A DNA stretch of 26,060 nucleotides from Ectocarpus siliculosus (Eukaryota; Sar; Phaeophyceae; Ectocarpales; Ectocarpaceae), in contig FN649758.1 of NCBI GenBank assembly GCA_000310025.1, forward strand, positions 3,125,014 to 3,151,073, read 5' to 3'. The notes beneath the pieces were generated by a model. That model saw only the letters and a program-made list of their open reading frames with translations, ran no database searches and was not told where the DNA came from. Made by a program: the position numbers and the translations under genes. Below, one piece after another: positions 1 to 10,169 of the stretch (position 1 is the stretch's first letter; every line of letters starts with the position of its first letter).

Positions 1-70
1 CCCCCCCCCCCCCCCCCTCTCTCTCGCTCTCTCCCTCTCCCTTGTTCCCTCCCTCTCTCCCTCTCTCCCG
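1..70 (+). repeat. C-run plus CT-rich simple repeat before LRR-gene exon
   Basis: Seventeen C followed by CT/CCCT repeats run to about position 70, some 45 bp before the acceptor at 115. On the coding strand it is an uninterrupted pyrimidine tract and probably serves the 3' splice site. Confidence 0.8.
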
Positions 71-115
71 TTCGTATCATCTATCATCTCCCGCGAATGA
101 TGATATGACGCGCAG

Positions 116-1515
116 GCCTGCAAGGCGGTAGCGACCATGACAGGCATCCAGACCCTCGACATCTCGAGCAACCAGCTCTCCCTTACGGGAGCCAAGGCCC
201 TAGCCAAGGCCCTCTGGCGATGCCGCAGCCTCCACGAGATTGTGCTGGAGGAAAGCGTCGTCCCCGATGATACCGCCGCGGTATGTTTTACCGGGTTTGA
301 CGATTTGATATTCTGCGTACATGCGGTGGCCTCTATAGTTGGTATGGTATCCTCGCAACCTTCTAGTGGCCAAAGTCAGGGGTTCGAATCCCGGGGTAAG
401 CGAGTTTTTTTTCTTCTTGCAAAGTGAGTTTTTTTCTCTCGCTTCCGGTCCTTGTAGCGGAAAGCGCTGGTTCGTCCCTTGTGTACATACACTACGGGGG
501 GAACTCTCATCGCGTTAAAATGGAAGGCAATCAGCGCAGGAAGATTGGGGTGGGTAGGAAGCCTCAGGGAGAGGAACCCTAACCCTTCTGTGTGACGGAC
601 CACGGATTGGACCTACCTCCTAAACGGCGAAAATACTCTCTGTGTCGGAAATGCTCTGTGGTACATGTATGTGTGAGCTCTGATTTAGCGTGATATGGTT
701 GATGAAATACGCACGCGTGGTCTGGCCGGGTGATGCTGCGTGTGCACGTGGTATCGCGGTACTACAGCAGTCACGATGCCGCCGCTTCCCCAGAAGACGA
801 CTCCTTGCTTCACGCGCACGTGCGCGGCGTCTATGCTGATAGTACAGTATACAGTAGCGGCTAGGGTTTAAGACAGGGTTGGGACTAGCAGCGAACGAAA
901 TTATCTTAAATTCGTTTTTCTCTTGAAGTGTACTACTGTGTAGTGGTCATGGTCGGCACAAGCCCAAAGCACTCTTCTTAAATCCGTTTTTCCCTTACAT
1001 CATCTCTCTTGAACCGTAGCCGCTACTGCTGTAACCCCTTTTTTGACGACCATCAGGTGAGCGCGGTGTTCAAGGAGTACATGCCGTGGGCCACCGTCCG
1101 TGTGGACGATCGCGACGGTCGCAAGAACCTGGCCCGACGCTACCTGGCCGCGGCAGGCGGACAAGGTCAGGCGTACGACGCGTTGGCTGACGACCAAGGT
1201 GAGCTTGCCTGTCACGACAGGTGGCCAGGCTGTCAGCAAGGACGGGGATGTATGCCCACTTGTACTGCTGTTTCTAGCCCGTGGCTACGTCAGGTAGTCG
1301 TCTACGTGAGTTGGACAGGAAGTACGGAGAGACCGGGACGGTGTTTAGTGTGAAGTCAGCAACTTACAACTGTTCTTATTTCCTCTCTGTCTCTCTGTCT
1401 CTCTGTCTCTCTGTTTCTTTCTCTCTGATTCTCTCGCTCTTGCTGAATCTCCTTGTCTCTATTTTTATCTCTCTGTGTCTCTTCTCTCTGTCTGCCTCTC
1501 TCTGTCTCTGCCTGT

Positions 1516-1555
<40 letters not shown>

Positions 1556-1726
1556 AACCCTCTCTCTCTCCCTAACCCTCTCTCTCTCTCTCTCTCTCTG
1601 CGCATAGGCGCATTCGATGACGAGGAGGGTGACGACAACGACGGGCAAGGGGACGATGGAGGCTTCGATTTGATGGACCCTCACCACTGGGAAGCCGTCG
1701 ATGCAGAATCAGACGGTGGGAGCTAG
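116..1726 (+). CDS. Leucine-rich-repeat protein, C-terminal part (5' end outside window)
   Basis: Three exons are proposed: 116-280, 1057-1198 and 1608-1726 (stop TAG 1724-1726). Junction phases agree (0/0, then 1/1), with donors GTATGT and GTGAGC and acceptors GCAG, TCAG and ATAG. The first exon reads through one ribonuclease-inhibitor-type LRR: a LDISSNQL strand/turn, then GAKALAKAL helix, then the start of the next repeat (SLHEIVLEE). Exon 2 (VSAVFKEYMPWATV...) looks like a capping segment. Exon 3 encodes a strongly acidic tail (DDEEGDDND...) ending DAESDGGS. LRRs followed by an acidic tail occur in RanGAP, but also in many NLR-like or tropomodulin-like proteins, so I assign no name. An ATG lies at 137, but the frame is open back to the acceptor at 115, so 116 is treated as an internal exon start. 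The gene is convergent with TAF11. The family is inferred from one clear repeat. Confidence 0.68.
281..1056 (+). other. LRR-gene intron 1
   Basis: This 776-bp intron holds a tRNA-like/SINE-like relic (326-411) and two copies of the TACAGCAGT motif: 763-771, and reverse complement 1025-1033, which is 23 bp before the exon 2 acceptor. Otherwise I see no coding sequence. Confidence 0.6.
326..411 (+). repeat. tRNA-derived SINE-like relic (pol III boxes, T-run)
   Basis: There is a perfect B-box consensus, GGTTCGAATCC, at 381-391. It is preceded at a tRNA-like distance by an A-box/D-loop-like stretch (TGGCC...AGTTGGTA, 326-344) and followed by a run of T at 405-411 that could terminate pol III. 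No acceptor or anticodon stem can be formed, so it is not a functional tRNA. A decayed tRNA-derived SINE or tRNA pseudogene is the best reading. Confidence 0.35.
1376..1600 (+). repeat. (CT)n / CTGTCT microsatellite ending at an acceptor
   Basis: About 225 bp is almost pure pyrimidine: CTCTGT units, then (CT)n, with two CCCTAACCC interruptions near 1553-1577. It ends only 7 bp before the acceptor ATAG (1604-1607) of the last LRR-gene exon, so it probably supplies the polypyrimidine tract. The long Ser/Leu ORFs across it are artefacts. Confidence 0.85.
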
Positions 1727-1754
1727 CACATCACGTGCTTCCTTCGGTGTTGCT

Positions 1755-1975
1755 ATCGATCGATGATGGTTCAGATCGTTTGTAATGATGATGATGTAGA
1801 TCGCCGACGTTTTTGTTGTTATGGTTGTTGCTATGCAACTCTGTGTTGTTGCTGTCGATTGGCAATGATGGCTTGGATCATGGTTACGATGATGATGATG
1901 ATGATGTAGATCGAACAGTCTCATCGTTTGCTGCTGTCAACAAAATTATGAGTTAGATCGTGGTCATGATGACGT
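1755..1975. repeat. Interrupted GAT/ATG trinucleotide repeat
   Basis: Blocks of GATGATGATGTAGATCG recur at about 1784-1804, 1889-1914 and 1965-1981, separated by TTGTTG-rich sequence. This is low-complexity DNA just past the LRR-gene stop. His-rich minus-strand ORFs across it are artefacts. Confidence 0.7.
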
Positions 1976-2390
1976 AGATCGTCTGCGCTGCTCGTGTCAT
2001 TGTTTTGGCTGCTGTTGTCGCCGCTGCTGTTGTAGTTGGTGCTGTTGCTGTCGATGCTGCGGGTCCATCTGCTGCGGTCGGCATTGCTGTTATAGATACT
2101 GTACATATGATGGGTTTGTGACATGGCTCTCTGGTACAGCAAAATTGATGGGCTCTTGTGTTGTGGAACCCTAGAAGATTCTTCCCGTCTCTCCCTTCTC
2201 GAGTCGTTGGCACACTGACCCCCCTCCCCCCCGCCCCCCCCTGCCAACCGCCAGGGGAAGTGCCCCCGGAGCTGATGATGGACGATGACACTGACTGACG
2301 ACACCGATATGGATGTGATCACGTGATGCTTGGTGGGAGCTTCTGGCTTGGCGGAAGGCGCAACGGAGACGGAGCAATCAGATCGTAAAT

Positions 2391-2515
2391 GGGAACCTGT
2401 AGGGAAACCAAGAATGGAACCGGTAACCAAGAACCGAACCTATACGGAATATATAAAAAGTGAACCGTAAACGAAAAACATAAACAGGAACCGTGAACGG
2501 AACCACGAATGGACC
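2391..2515. repeat. Degenerate short tandem repeat, GGAACCGTAAAC-like unit
   Basis: Units such as GGAACCGGTAACC, GAACCGTAAACG, GGAACCGTGAACG and GGAACCACGAATG follow each other at roughly 10-15 bp spacing with drift. This is a decayed minisatellite; no function is visible. Confidence 0.5.
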
Positions 2516-5364
2516 GCCGTGTTGGCAATGACCCGGCGATGAAAGAAGGGGCGAAAGAACTGGCTGGAGGGTTGAGAATTATTTTTCTTGTCATGGATGG
2601 TAGGGCCATTCGGAGATCTGTTTGACCGAACCTTATGATATGATACGGCATGTCAGCGGATGTAAGCCCCACAGGGACGGACGGGCAGCTAGGCGTCGGC
2701 AAGTAGAGGACGGACGGAAATATAACGGGTAGGGCGCCGGTCGCGCTCTTTTTAGTGTCATTTCTAGAGGGGGGAGGGGAGTTGGAACGTTAGCTTAGGG
2801 TCAGTGGTCGGCCTTAGGTCTTCTCCTGCCATTTCGTCCTCATGCTTGTTTTTGTCCTTCTTTTGACAGGAGAGAGGAGGGGAGGCAAAAAGCGAAGCAG
2901 CCCCCAGCTGGGGTGTGACTGCTCTTTGCCGCTCGCTATCTGATGGACACTATTGTGGTTCTTGATTTTTGTACGCTTTCCCTGCACCTGAGGCGTGTGG
3001 GTTGAGGCGTTTTCCTCGTCTTGGGGGGGGAGGGGTGGGGGGGTAGGAGAGGACGTGTTGGTGGCGTTATTAACGAGGGGGAGCAGTGGAGAGTGCGGAG
3101 GGGGAAAGGGGGGTAGACAAGGCAGAGAGTGGGGGGGGGGGGCCGCCGGGACTAAAAAAATGAGCCGGGCCCAAAAATGTGTGGGTGGGAATGGGGCTAT
3201 TCTACCTATGTCCCCAGCAAGGGGCCCAAACATGTCCCCCCCCTCCCGAGGGGGAAAAAACCGAATTGTTTCCCTTCCTTCTTCTTTTTTTCGGCCCCGG
3301 TCTCGGAATGGGATGACCGCGGTGGCCCGGTGTCTTGTAACGTCAACATTGGCTTGCTCGCCTGTTTGCGATTATTTGCCCCCATGTCTACTTGCGTCGA
3401 GACACAGTTCGACGGTGTTTTTTTTTTTGCAGTCGCGTGCATGAACACATGCATGACTTACTGCCCAGTCGAAAGTGTTCGAGATCTCGGGGCGGGGGAA
3501 CTCGAACACTTTCCTCTGGAAAAGCCTCGTCACGATGCCGGGATGCAATAGAATGTCGGTATTGTATATTTTACCTCCGTCGTTCTAAGTGTGGGCGGGT
3601 GGACGGGTTTGTTAGTTCTGTACTATGCACAGGTTTTCTTGATCTTTGGTGTGTTTTCCCTGCAGGCCTTTACAGGAGATTCACTCCGCTAACCGTGACT
3701 GCTTGATGATTGTTATCGTCTCGTAGGACGAAGTACCATGCTTTTTAAGGGTTTTCAAATCGTCTTGTTTTTTCATCCCTTGGACCCTTGTGTATTTCGT
3801 GGTGGAAGTCTAGCCTGTGGACACGGTAATCCGTGCCTTTTACCTTGTGGGCGGGGGAGAGAAGAGGTGACGAAGCTGGAGGCTGAGACTAGTTTGTTTG
3901 TGTGAAGAAGGCGACATTTCGCAACAAACACGATTGATTGTGCATTTGCGTACCGCTCGTACGAGCAGAGGTGGGCTCTGATACAGCAGCCTACAGCCAG
4001 CAAGAGCTAAGCGGTGCCCACAGTTTTTTGGTTGGGTCAATTTTACTTTTTTAGGAAATTTCTGGTTGGTTGAAAATCCCTGGTCCACCGATGATCACGT
4101 GGTTTTTGTGCTTGCTTAGGCTTAAGGGGCAACTGCCGGCAAGACTTCACTAGTGGCACTAGGCTACATATTCCGTGAGGCCGTCCGTTGTTGAAGGGGA
4201 AACAGAGGTGACAGCTGTTTTGGGGTCCATTCATGTGTGTACCGTTTCCCCGCCTAAAATACGTTTTCTCGTGCATTCGACGCAACTCCTGATGGTGAAG
4301 AATGGTGAAGAACTGTTACTGCTCGGGTGTGGTTCACTATCCAACCTTGCCTACTACTTGTATCCCCTTCCATGTTGTGAAGCTGTGCTTCATCGTGTAC
4401 AGCAGTGCAGCAGTGGTAGCTCCTCCTGGAGCAAACAACCCGAGTAGAACCTGTTGATGTCGTTTGGCTGTTGCCTGTGGTCAAAAACGCTGGCATTTTC
4501 GGTGGGGGTCCCCGACACGGGCATGGGGACGACGAGAAAAAAACGGTTCCACGGCATACGCAATACCCAAGGCAGGAGGACCGCCCGTGCCCTGCACCTA
4601 CAAAGATATGTTGTTCTTGTTGTTGCGCGAGTGTTGTTGTCCAACCATGGCTGGCTTTGTGCTGCCGTAAATTTGACCAAGAGTCCGGAGCGCAATGCAG
4701 CGTAGCTGCGAAAAGGAAGCACCGCAAGCACGCGTACGAAACACTTGACGTCCCTTCTAACTGCGGCGAAACGACGACGAACATGTGCATGGCAACAAGC
4801 GCGTGGGCAGCTTGCTTCCCCCTTCGTGGAGCCCCCCTGTGCGTCGACTCTCTTCTGAAGAGTAGAATTTTGATCCTCCAGGCAGGCGTTTGGTGCCGTC
4901 TGTGGCACTGACCCACGGGAGCAACATTTCGCGAACGACATACAGCACAAAGGAACGAATGCGACTGCGTGTAAGGCGTGCTACCCTGCGTGTAACGTGT
5001 TCCGATCGGACCCGGAATCGGTCATTTTGTACGCCGCGCGTGCCCAAGACAAGCAGCGTGAACAACACGACAACCGTGACGGAAAAAAATGCACAAGGTA
5101 CAAACGTGTAAGCGATGTACACACCTCGCTATTTATATCGCAGTGCGTGCATGTACAGCAGTCTTAACGCCACCACACCCATCGAAAGATTTACACACGC
5201 TGCTTTTGGTTGAACTTGTACATATTTGACAAAAAAAAGCAGAGGGACAAAAAAAGACAAAAAGCTTCGGCATCGCAACCACACGATGCACAGCTACAGA
5301 CACACCCGCTTTTCTCCCCCTACAGTACTGCACCCACAACGAACGGCACCCCCTTCCTTTCGAA

Positions 5365-8300
5365 TCATATAGGGTTGCCTCTTGTCAGCACCCCCGGCCC
5401 TCCCAGAAAACTCCCGCCGCCGCCGCTTCTGCCCGGCACGCCCGCTAACCCGCGGTCGCGCGTCGTGGGCGATCGCAGCGGCGGGCCCCGTCCATCCCTC
5501 GCCAGGGTCTCCCGCGCCTCCAACAGGTCGCTCGGTCTCAGCGGCCCTGCGTCTCCCCTCTCCAGCTGTGCACGCTTCGCTGTTGCGTTTTTTATAACGA
5601 GGTTTGCGACGGTGCAAGAAGGAGGGGCGGGGGGGGGTATCAGAAAAAACGGAAGAATGCCACGAGCCAGAGACCCGAAACTCCGCTCGGTTTTGGAGAA
5701 GTTGTGCGCAGCTTCTTGGGATACGAAGGAACGGGGGGGGTATCTCAGGAAAGAACAAAATAAACGGAAGATTGCAACCTCAGAATGCCACGAGTCAGAC
5801 ACCTAAAACTCCGGTAATGTTGTTTTTGGAGAAATGGTGCGCAGCTTTCTGGGATAGATGCCCACGCTTGGCTGTTGTTTTTAACATTTTTTCATGGCGG
5901 GCTTGGATCGACGCACGCAGGAATGGGGGGAGGGGGGGGGGGGGCGTACTCTTATGTTTTGCATGCCTTAGCGGTTAGACCATTGACCACGCGTCCTCGA
6001 GAGAACGGAGCATTGTTCCCACAGGACCGATCACCGATGGCCAATCGCTCCTTCCTACTTTGCCAACGGTGGCTCAAAAATGTCTTCCCTAGTCTGTCTA
6101 TCCTAACGACATCCCGTCCCGCCTTTTCAAACCACTTCCTTCTCCCCAGTACAGCTACCGTCCTCTCCTCTCTATTCCATGCCTCAAACATCTCCCTGTA
6201 CGTCCCTTGTATTTTTCCCAGCTCAGTCATGTACACTTCCCTCTCCTCTTCGTACCACGGACATTCCGCGACTACATGAACACGGTCTTCGCATTCGAAG
6301 CCGCAATCACATTTGAACTTGTCGTCTTCGTCGTCTACCGTCCTATGTCTTCGTCGACGTTCTCGAAGTTCTATGTCTCCGGTCCTGAATTTGACCTTGA
6401 GCTTTGTCCCTGCATCCATTGGTCCATGTAGGTAACCCTTGAAGAGTAGCGAAAGGTTACCATCCGCACAGCATGTCATTCCATTCCCCGAAGTGCAAAA
6501 CGCCACGCGGCTATTCATCTCTCATTTGTATGTACTCTCTGGAAGAAAAGAACAGCTCGTTTTAACGTGCACATGCCCGGGGGCGTTCCAACCACCCCTT
6601 TGTTGTCGGGTGAGACACGGAAGGCGAAAAACAAAGGGCAAGATGTATGTGTATGACGTCATACCTTCTTCTACGAGATCCCCGACGAACTGCTTGGCCA
6701 TCGACGCCACGGCGATGGTGGACGTCTCTTGCACCACTCCCCTACCCTGCCCACCCTCGATGCTCCGCACGAGGGTAGGGGCCGCCTGGTCCAGAATGAG
6801 CTACGGCGGGTGGGGGTGGGGGTGGGGGTGGGGGTGGGGGTGGGGTGGGGGTCGACCAGCACGTAGGAATGATGTGGAGGTGGGGGTCGGCTAGATCTCA
6901 CGACGGTCGTGCTTAACGCGAGGACAGCAGCAATGGCGAACAACGCACATACATCTTGTGTTCGTTGCCTGCCAGTTGTCGTTGTCGTTGGGATAGGCAG
7001 GCAAACTTGTTGACGTTGCTGTTTGCCTTCACAGTAAAACCGCCATGACCTCGATGAGTACCTATTGTTCCGCAATAAAACGTCCAAGAAACAAACGCCG
7101 CGTGGCGGTGAAATACAACAAAAAGCAACCAATCAATAGAGCGGAGACCAGAGCGTCATAAAAGCGTACTTCCCACTCACGACAAACATCAGCGCGCAAT
7201 CGACGGAACAATTACACCACGGGGTACAAGCGACTTCGCACACAACAAAAAAGTGAGCGATCACACACTGAGGTACAAGCTCGGCGCGCGCGCTGCGGCG
7301 GCGGCGGGGGGGCTTACTTCGCGGATGGGGGCGCGCTCGAACCGACTCCGCACCCAGGCCTTGTACCTCTGAAGCTGTTCCGGGTTGAGCTGATCCACGG
7401 GCACCTCGCCGGCCACGCCCTCGACAACCTTGTGGCGTTCGAGCGACACACACGGCATGCGGCGATTTTCGAAGAGCGTTCTTCGCGTGGGTAGGCGTTT
7501 TTTCGTTCCTCTTGCAAGTGTACAACAAACACGGCACAGCACCAATACGTAGGGCAAAATCATCGAATTTTTAGAGGGGTAGAGCCGGGTGATGCCGTCC
7601 TCCCACCAATCACATGTCGACCATGTAGGACATTATGTAGGACAGAGACAGATGGTTGGGCGATGGCCACGCCGCCGAGCGGGAATCCCCCGAAAGACGT
7701 AGCACAGCAGCAGCAGCACATGACACACGTAGACAACACACGAGACAACCAGCACAGGCAGCAGCACACGGGACTGCTGTGGACCAAGGGCAGCCAAAGG
7801 CACACATAATAGGAGGTCGGGTTCGACTGTTAGAGCCGGTTGGCTGCTGTCGGCAGCACCATAAGCGAGGGAGGCGACACAGGTCAAATCTGCTGCTGCT
7901 GCTGCTGCTGCTGCTGCAGGCCGATCTTTTGAGCTTGCTACACAGCAGTGGTGCATCCCTAACCCAATGAGACGTACAAACTACTGCAGGCCAAGGCGGC
8001 CAAAGGAACACATCATACGAAGCATCGAGAGCGATTTTTGAAGCCCGTTGCCTGCTGCTAGCAGCGTATAAGCGAGTGAAGCAAGTGCACACAAGTCAAC
8101 CAATCTGCGGCTATTCTTCGCCGGGCTGTCTGCAGGCAGATCCATCTTCTCTCCATCCACAACAGACCCGCCCGAAAACAGAGAGACAATGACATGTGCA
8201 CACGCTGCAGGACAAGGCGACCAAATACACACACACATACAGGTCGTCGGGGGCGATTTTTAGAGCCCGTTGCCGCTGCTACGAGCGTAAGTGGTGCACA

Positions 8301-9811
8301 TCATCCACACAGCGACAGCAGCAGCAGCAGCAGCAGCTGATGATGATTCATGAGAGCTTCGTCCACACACACCACACAACACTTTCACTCTTCCCCGCGC
8401 TGCTAAACAGCAGCAGTCTGCGTACACGGCTGACCGGTGGTGTTGGGGTGAGGTGTGAGCGTGTGCAGTAGCAGTGGTGTGGCCTCTCTGTGAGGCTCCA
8501 TCCAATATATATATCTATCTACGCCTGCATCTCTTTCTCCGCCCGTTCTTTTTCGCGCTTTGCGCGAAATAATTAAATTATTTTTTGTTGGACCCCAATG
8601 TATGGGAGTGGAGCCACACACGCACCGCATATATATGCATATGCATACGTAAGGCGGTTTTCGAAACTGCATTCTGCGCGTGTGCGTTTTTCGTCCCTTT
8701 AGGAACGGCTTGTTTGCATTGGTCAGCCGGACAGGGAGCGCGGTCGGCGCCATCTGAAAAGAACCACGTGCACATATTCTCCGCGTTTGCGTTTGTCGGT
8801 GGTCTCTCTCCGCTATCGATCATTACTCGCTCTTTCGTCATTTGACCGGCCGAGGGGTGGCCGGCGCGTTCGTTGCTGACGAAATAAACGTGCCCTCGTG
8901 TGTACAACCTTAGACTGCAAACGTCCGGCGTTGTGTATCACCTGCCAATTGAGCCTTGAGGATAAGTTTTCGGGATCAAGAAAAAAGTACGTGAGCACCA
9001 CTATTATAGCTGTAAGGTTGCGAGATATGGTACCCCCCGTTCAAGTAGACCGATCTTCAAAGCTCGCTTGCTCCACAGGCAAGCTTGTGCCAACTCCAAA
9101 AAATGGTGGTTTTGGGAAAATATGAAAATCTGTTGTCCAGGGCTTTCCGTAGACGTATCGGGCTCTTCTCGCACCCACTTGTTTGTGGGGATTACGAGCT
9201 TAGGTTGCCGGTCTACTGTAGGGGAGGTGCCATCTCTCGCATCCTTGCGGTAGATCCCGCTCGCGCTGCAGTTACAGCAGTCACTTGTTGTTTCTGTCTA
9301 GGGATGTTGTTCTGCATCAGCGCCCGCTACTGCACACAGCAGAGAAAAGAGGCGGAGAAGAAGAACCGCTCTTGGGCTTCCCATTTGGCTCGACGACCAC
9401 TGCATCCAATTTATGGCGGGAATCAGCCTCATGGTGCTCACACAGCACCACTGCTGCATGTAGGTCGAAGGTAGCACAGGGAGGGGGGAGGGGGGGGAGG
9501 AAACAACCATCGGAAGTTTTGAACTTGTTGAATACTGGTATGTAGGCAACGTAGACTTTCGTTCAACAACCACAGAGAGAAGACCACGCTTTGCTCACCT
9601 GACCTTCTGCTCTAGCCGCTGCCCCTGCTGCCAGAGACCGCTGCCTTTTCAACGGGCTAGCACCGGCGGCATGCCTTGCAGCTGCCGCTGCTGCTGCGGG
9701 CGCCGCATCAGCAACGGCGCCGGAAGTACCCGCTACAGCTGTTGTTGGTTCAGCCGGTGGGGCTGGTTCAGGCCGCCGTCGCATGCCCAAGATGTCTCCA
9801 TCTCCGTCCAT
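5365..9811 (-). CDS. TAF11: TAF11, TFIID subunit 11 (histone-fold protein)
   Basis: The minus-strand gene has four exons: 9811-9599, 7428-7318, 6785-6665 and 5579-5365 (stop TGA 5367-5365). Splice phases are 0/0, 0/0 and 1/1, giving 219 aa, close to the usual TAF11 length of about 210. Residues 1-71 are a low-complexity Ala/Pro N-terminus with a basic patch (PLKRQR). The TAF11 signature follows. LNPEQLQRYKAW with FERAPI matches the family's 'EEQLxRYExxRRSxFPxxAI' helix 1. TSTIAVASMAKQFVGDLVEE (129-148) matches helix 2. GPLRPSDLLEARETLARDG matches the 'PLxPxHxREAxRRL' helix 3. TAF11 pairs with TAF13 in TFIID in the nucleus and contacts TBP/TFIIA. Between helices 1 and 2 it is a few residues longer than typical, and it has a Gly/Arg-rich tail of about 35 aa. 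The exon 2 acceptor (CACAAG at 7434-7429) is weak; reading from the ATG at 7458 would give a shorter protein without exon 1. Intron 3 holds a LINE fragment. Confidence 0.82.
5622..5855. repeat. Two-copy direct repeat (~115 bp) in TAF11 intron 3
   Basis: Copy 1 (about 5622-5730) and copy 2 (about 5733-5855) each contain a G-run plus GTATC, AAACGGAAGA, GAATGCCACGAG, then a GGAGAA..TG..GCGCAGCTT block ending in TGGGATA. The copies differ by scattered substitutions and small indels. On the minus strand each ends in GATAC(C)n, resembling the C-tailed LINE-like ends elsewhere in the window. Confidence 0.7.
5925..6518 (-). mobile_element. 5'-truncated LINE (non-LTR retrotransposon) 3' fragment
   Basis: A 188-aa minus-strand reading frame (6518-5952) carries the C-terminal zinc-knuckle region typical of non-LTR retrotransposon reverse transcriptases. 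It has FRTGDIELRERRRRHR, then Cys70-x-Cys72-x3-Cys76 with His81 and Cys86 (HVVAECPWYEEE), then a basic tail ending NGLTAKACKT. The RT catalytic domain and endonuclease are absent, so it is a dead 5' truncation. After the stop the element ends in a C-run (minus strand; G-run 5925-5944 on plus) rather than poly(A). It lies in TAF11 intron 3 in the same orientation as the gene. Element class is inferred from the motif and the 5'-truncated structure. Confidence 0.75.
6808..6851 (-). repeat. (CCCCCA)n minisatellite before TAF11 exon 3
   Basis: About seven units of GGGGGT on the plus strand read as CCCCCA on the gene strand, ending 20 bp upstream of the exon 3 acceptor (AG at 6787-6786). It can act as a C-rich polypyrimidine tract. 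The plus strand has strong G-quadruplex potential. Confidence 0.8.
7749..8310. repeat. Degenerate ~215-bp minisatellite, three copies, in TAF11 intron 1
   Basis: Three diverged copies have anchor blocks GGACCAAGGGCAGCCAAAGG (near 7779), GGCCAAGGCGGCCAAAGGAA (near 7988) and GGACAAGGCGACCAAATACA (near 8210), about 208 and 222 bp apart. About 60-70 bp after each anchor come a GCGATTTTTAGAGCCCGTTGC-like block and AAGCGAG or GCGTAAG. A fourth partial unit may lie at 7563-7600. Confidence 0.65.
7890..7917. repeat. (CTG)9 microsatellite
   Basis: A perfect CTG run in TAF11 intron 1. Similar CAG/CTG runs occur at about 8316-8337, 16530-16550 and 18572-18592. All are non-coding in the gene models given here. 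Confidence 0.9.
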
Positions 9812-10169
9812 GCTTGCTGCTAAGCAGTGCGGGTGACGGTGCCTGTGTTTGTCTGCCCCTTGCTTCTCTTCTCGGTCGGCTCTGTCTATGCTGCTGCTTT
9901 TGGTGGAACAAAAGACGCATGAAATGTTGCGCCTGCGCATATCCCCTTCAGACAGCTGCACGATATTGCGGAGCCCCCTTTAATTATCAAGATCTTTTTT
10001 GTTCGAGCCAGCACACGACAACAGTACGAGGCACGTGCCGGCTGCCTACGCGTTGCTGACACACGTACTACACACGCCCAAGAGATCCTCTTAAGTCGAC
10101 GTCTTGACGTTGCAGCCAGCCAGTCAGCCAATCGCCTTCAAAAGAGGACGAATCGATCGAGCCAAGCGG
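9812..10169. promoter_or_regulatory. Divergent promoter region, TAF11 / plastid membrane protein
   Basis: This 358-bp spacer separates the start codons of two head-to-head genes, so it must hold both 5' UTRs and core promoters. There is a CCAAT box at 10128-10132, 38 bp before the plus-strand ATG. I see no convincing TATA box. Promoter function is inferred from the arrangement only. Confidence 0.5.

Larger units (their letters stand above)
1727..5364. other. Convergent intergenic region without a convincing gene
   Basis: This 3.6-kb spacer lies between the 3' ends of the LRR gene and TAF11. It holds interrupted GAT/ATG repeats (about 1755-1970), a degenerate GGAACCG-type repeat (2391-2515), a G-rich stretch (3023-3145) and two TACAGCAGT copies (4398-4406, 5154-5162). 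The stretch 4254-4950 is open in several frames on both strands, but the translations are Cys/Ser-rich, resemble no family and lack splice logic. Both 3' UTRs must lie here; I could not place poly(A) sites. Confidence 0.55.

Noticed and set aside
326-411. Intact tRNA gene at the perfect B box
   Set aside because: The T stem has mismatches and no acceptor or anticodon stem can be drawn.
1281-1687. Long Ser/Leu and Arg/Glu ORFs over the CT microsatellites (also 15385-15908)
   Set aside because: They are translations of simple repeats within introns, open in all frames.
4254-4950. Overlapping ORFs up to 220 aa on both strands
   Set aside because: The products are Cys/Ser-rich with no family resemblance, and the region is open in several frames at once, which argues for chance.
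7749-8310. CRISPR-like array
   Set aside because: Only three diverged copies with ~215-bp period in a eukaryotic intron; no short identical repeats or cas genes.
10104-10169. Upstream ATG at 10104 as the start of the plastid-protein gene
   Set aside because: It would place 22 mostly basic residues before the signal peptide and disrupt ER/plastid targeting.
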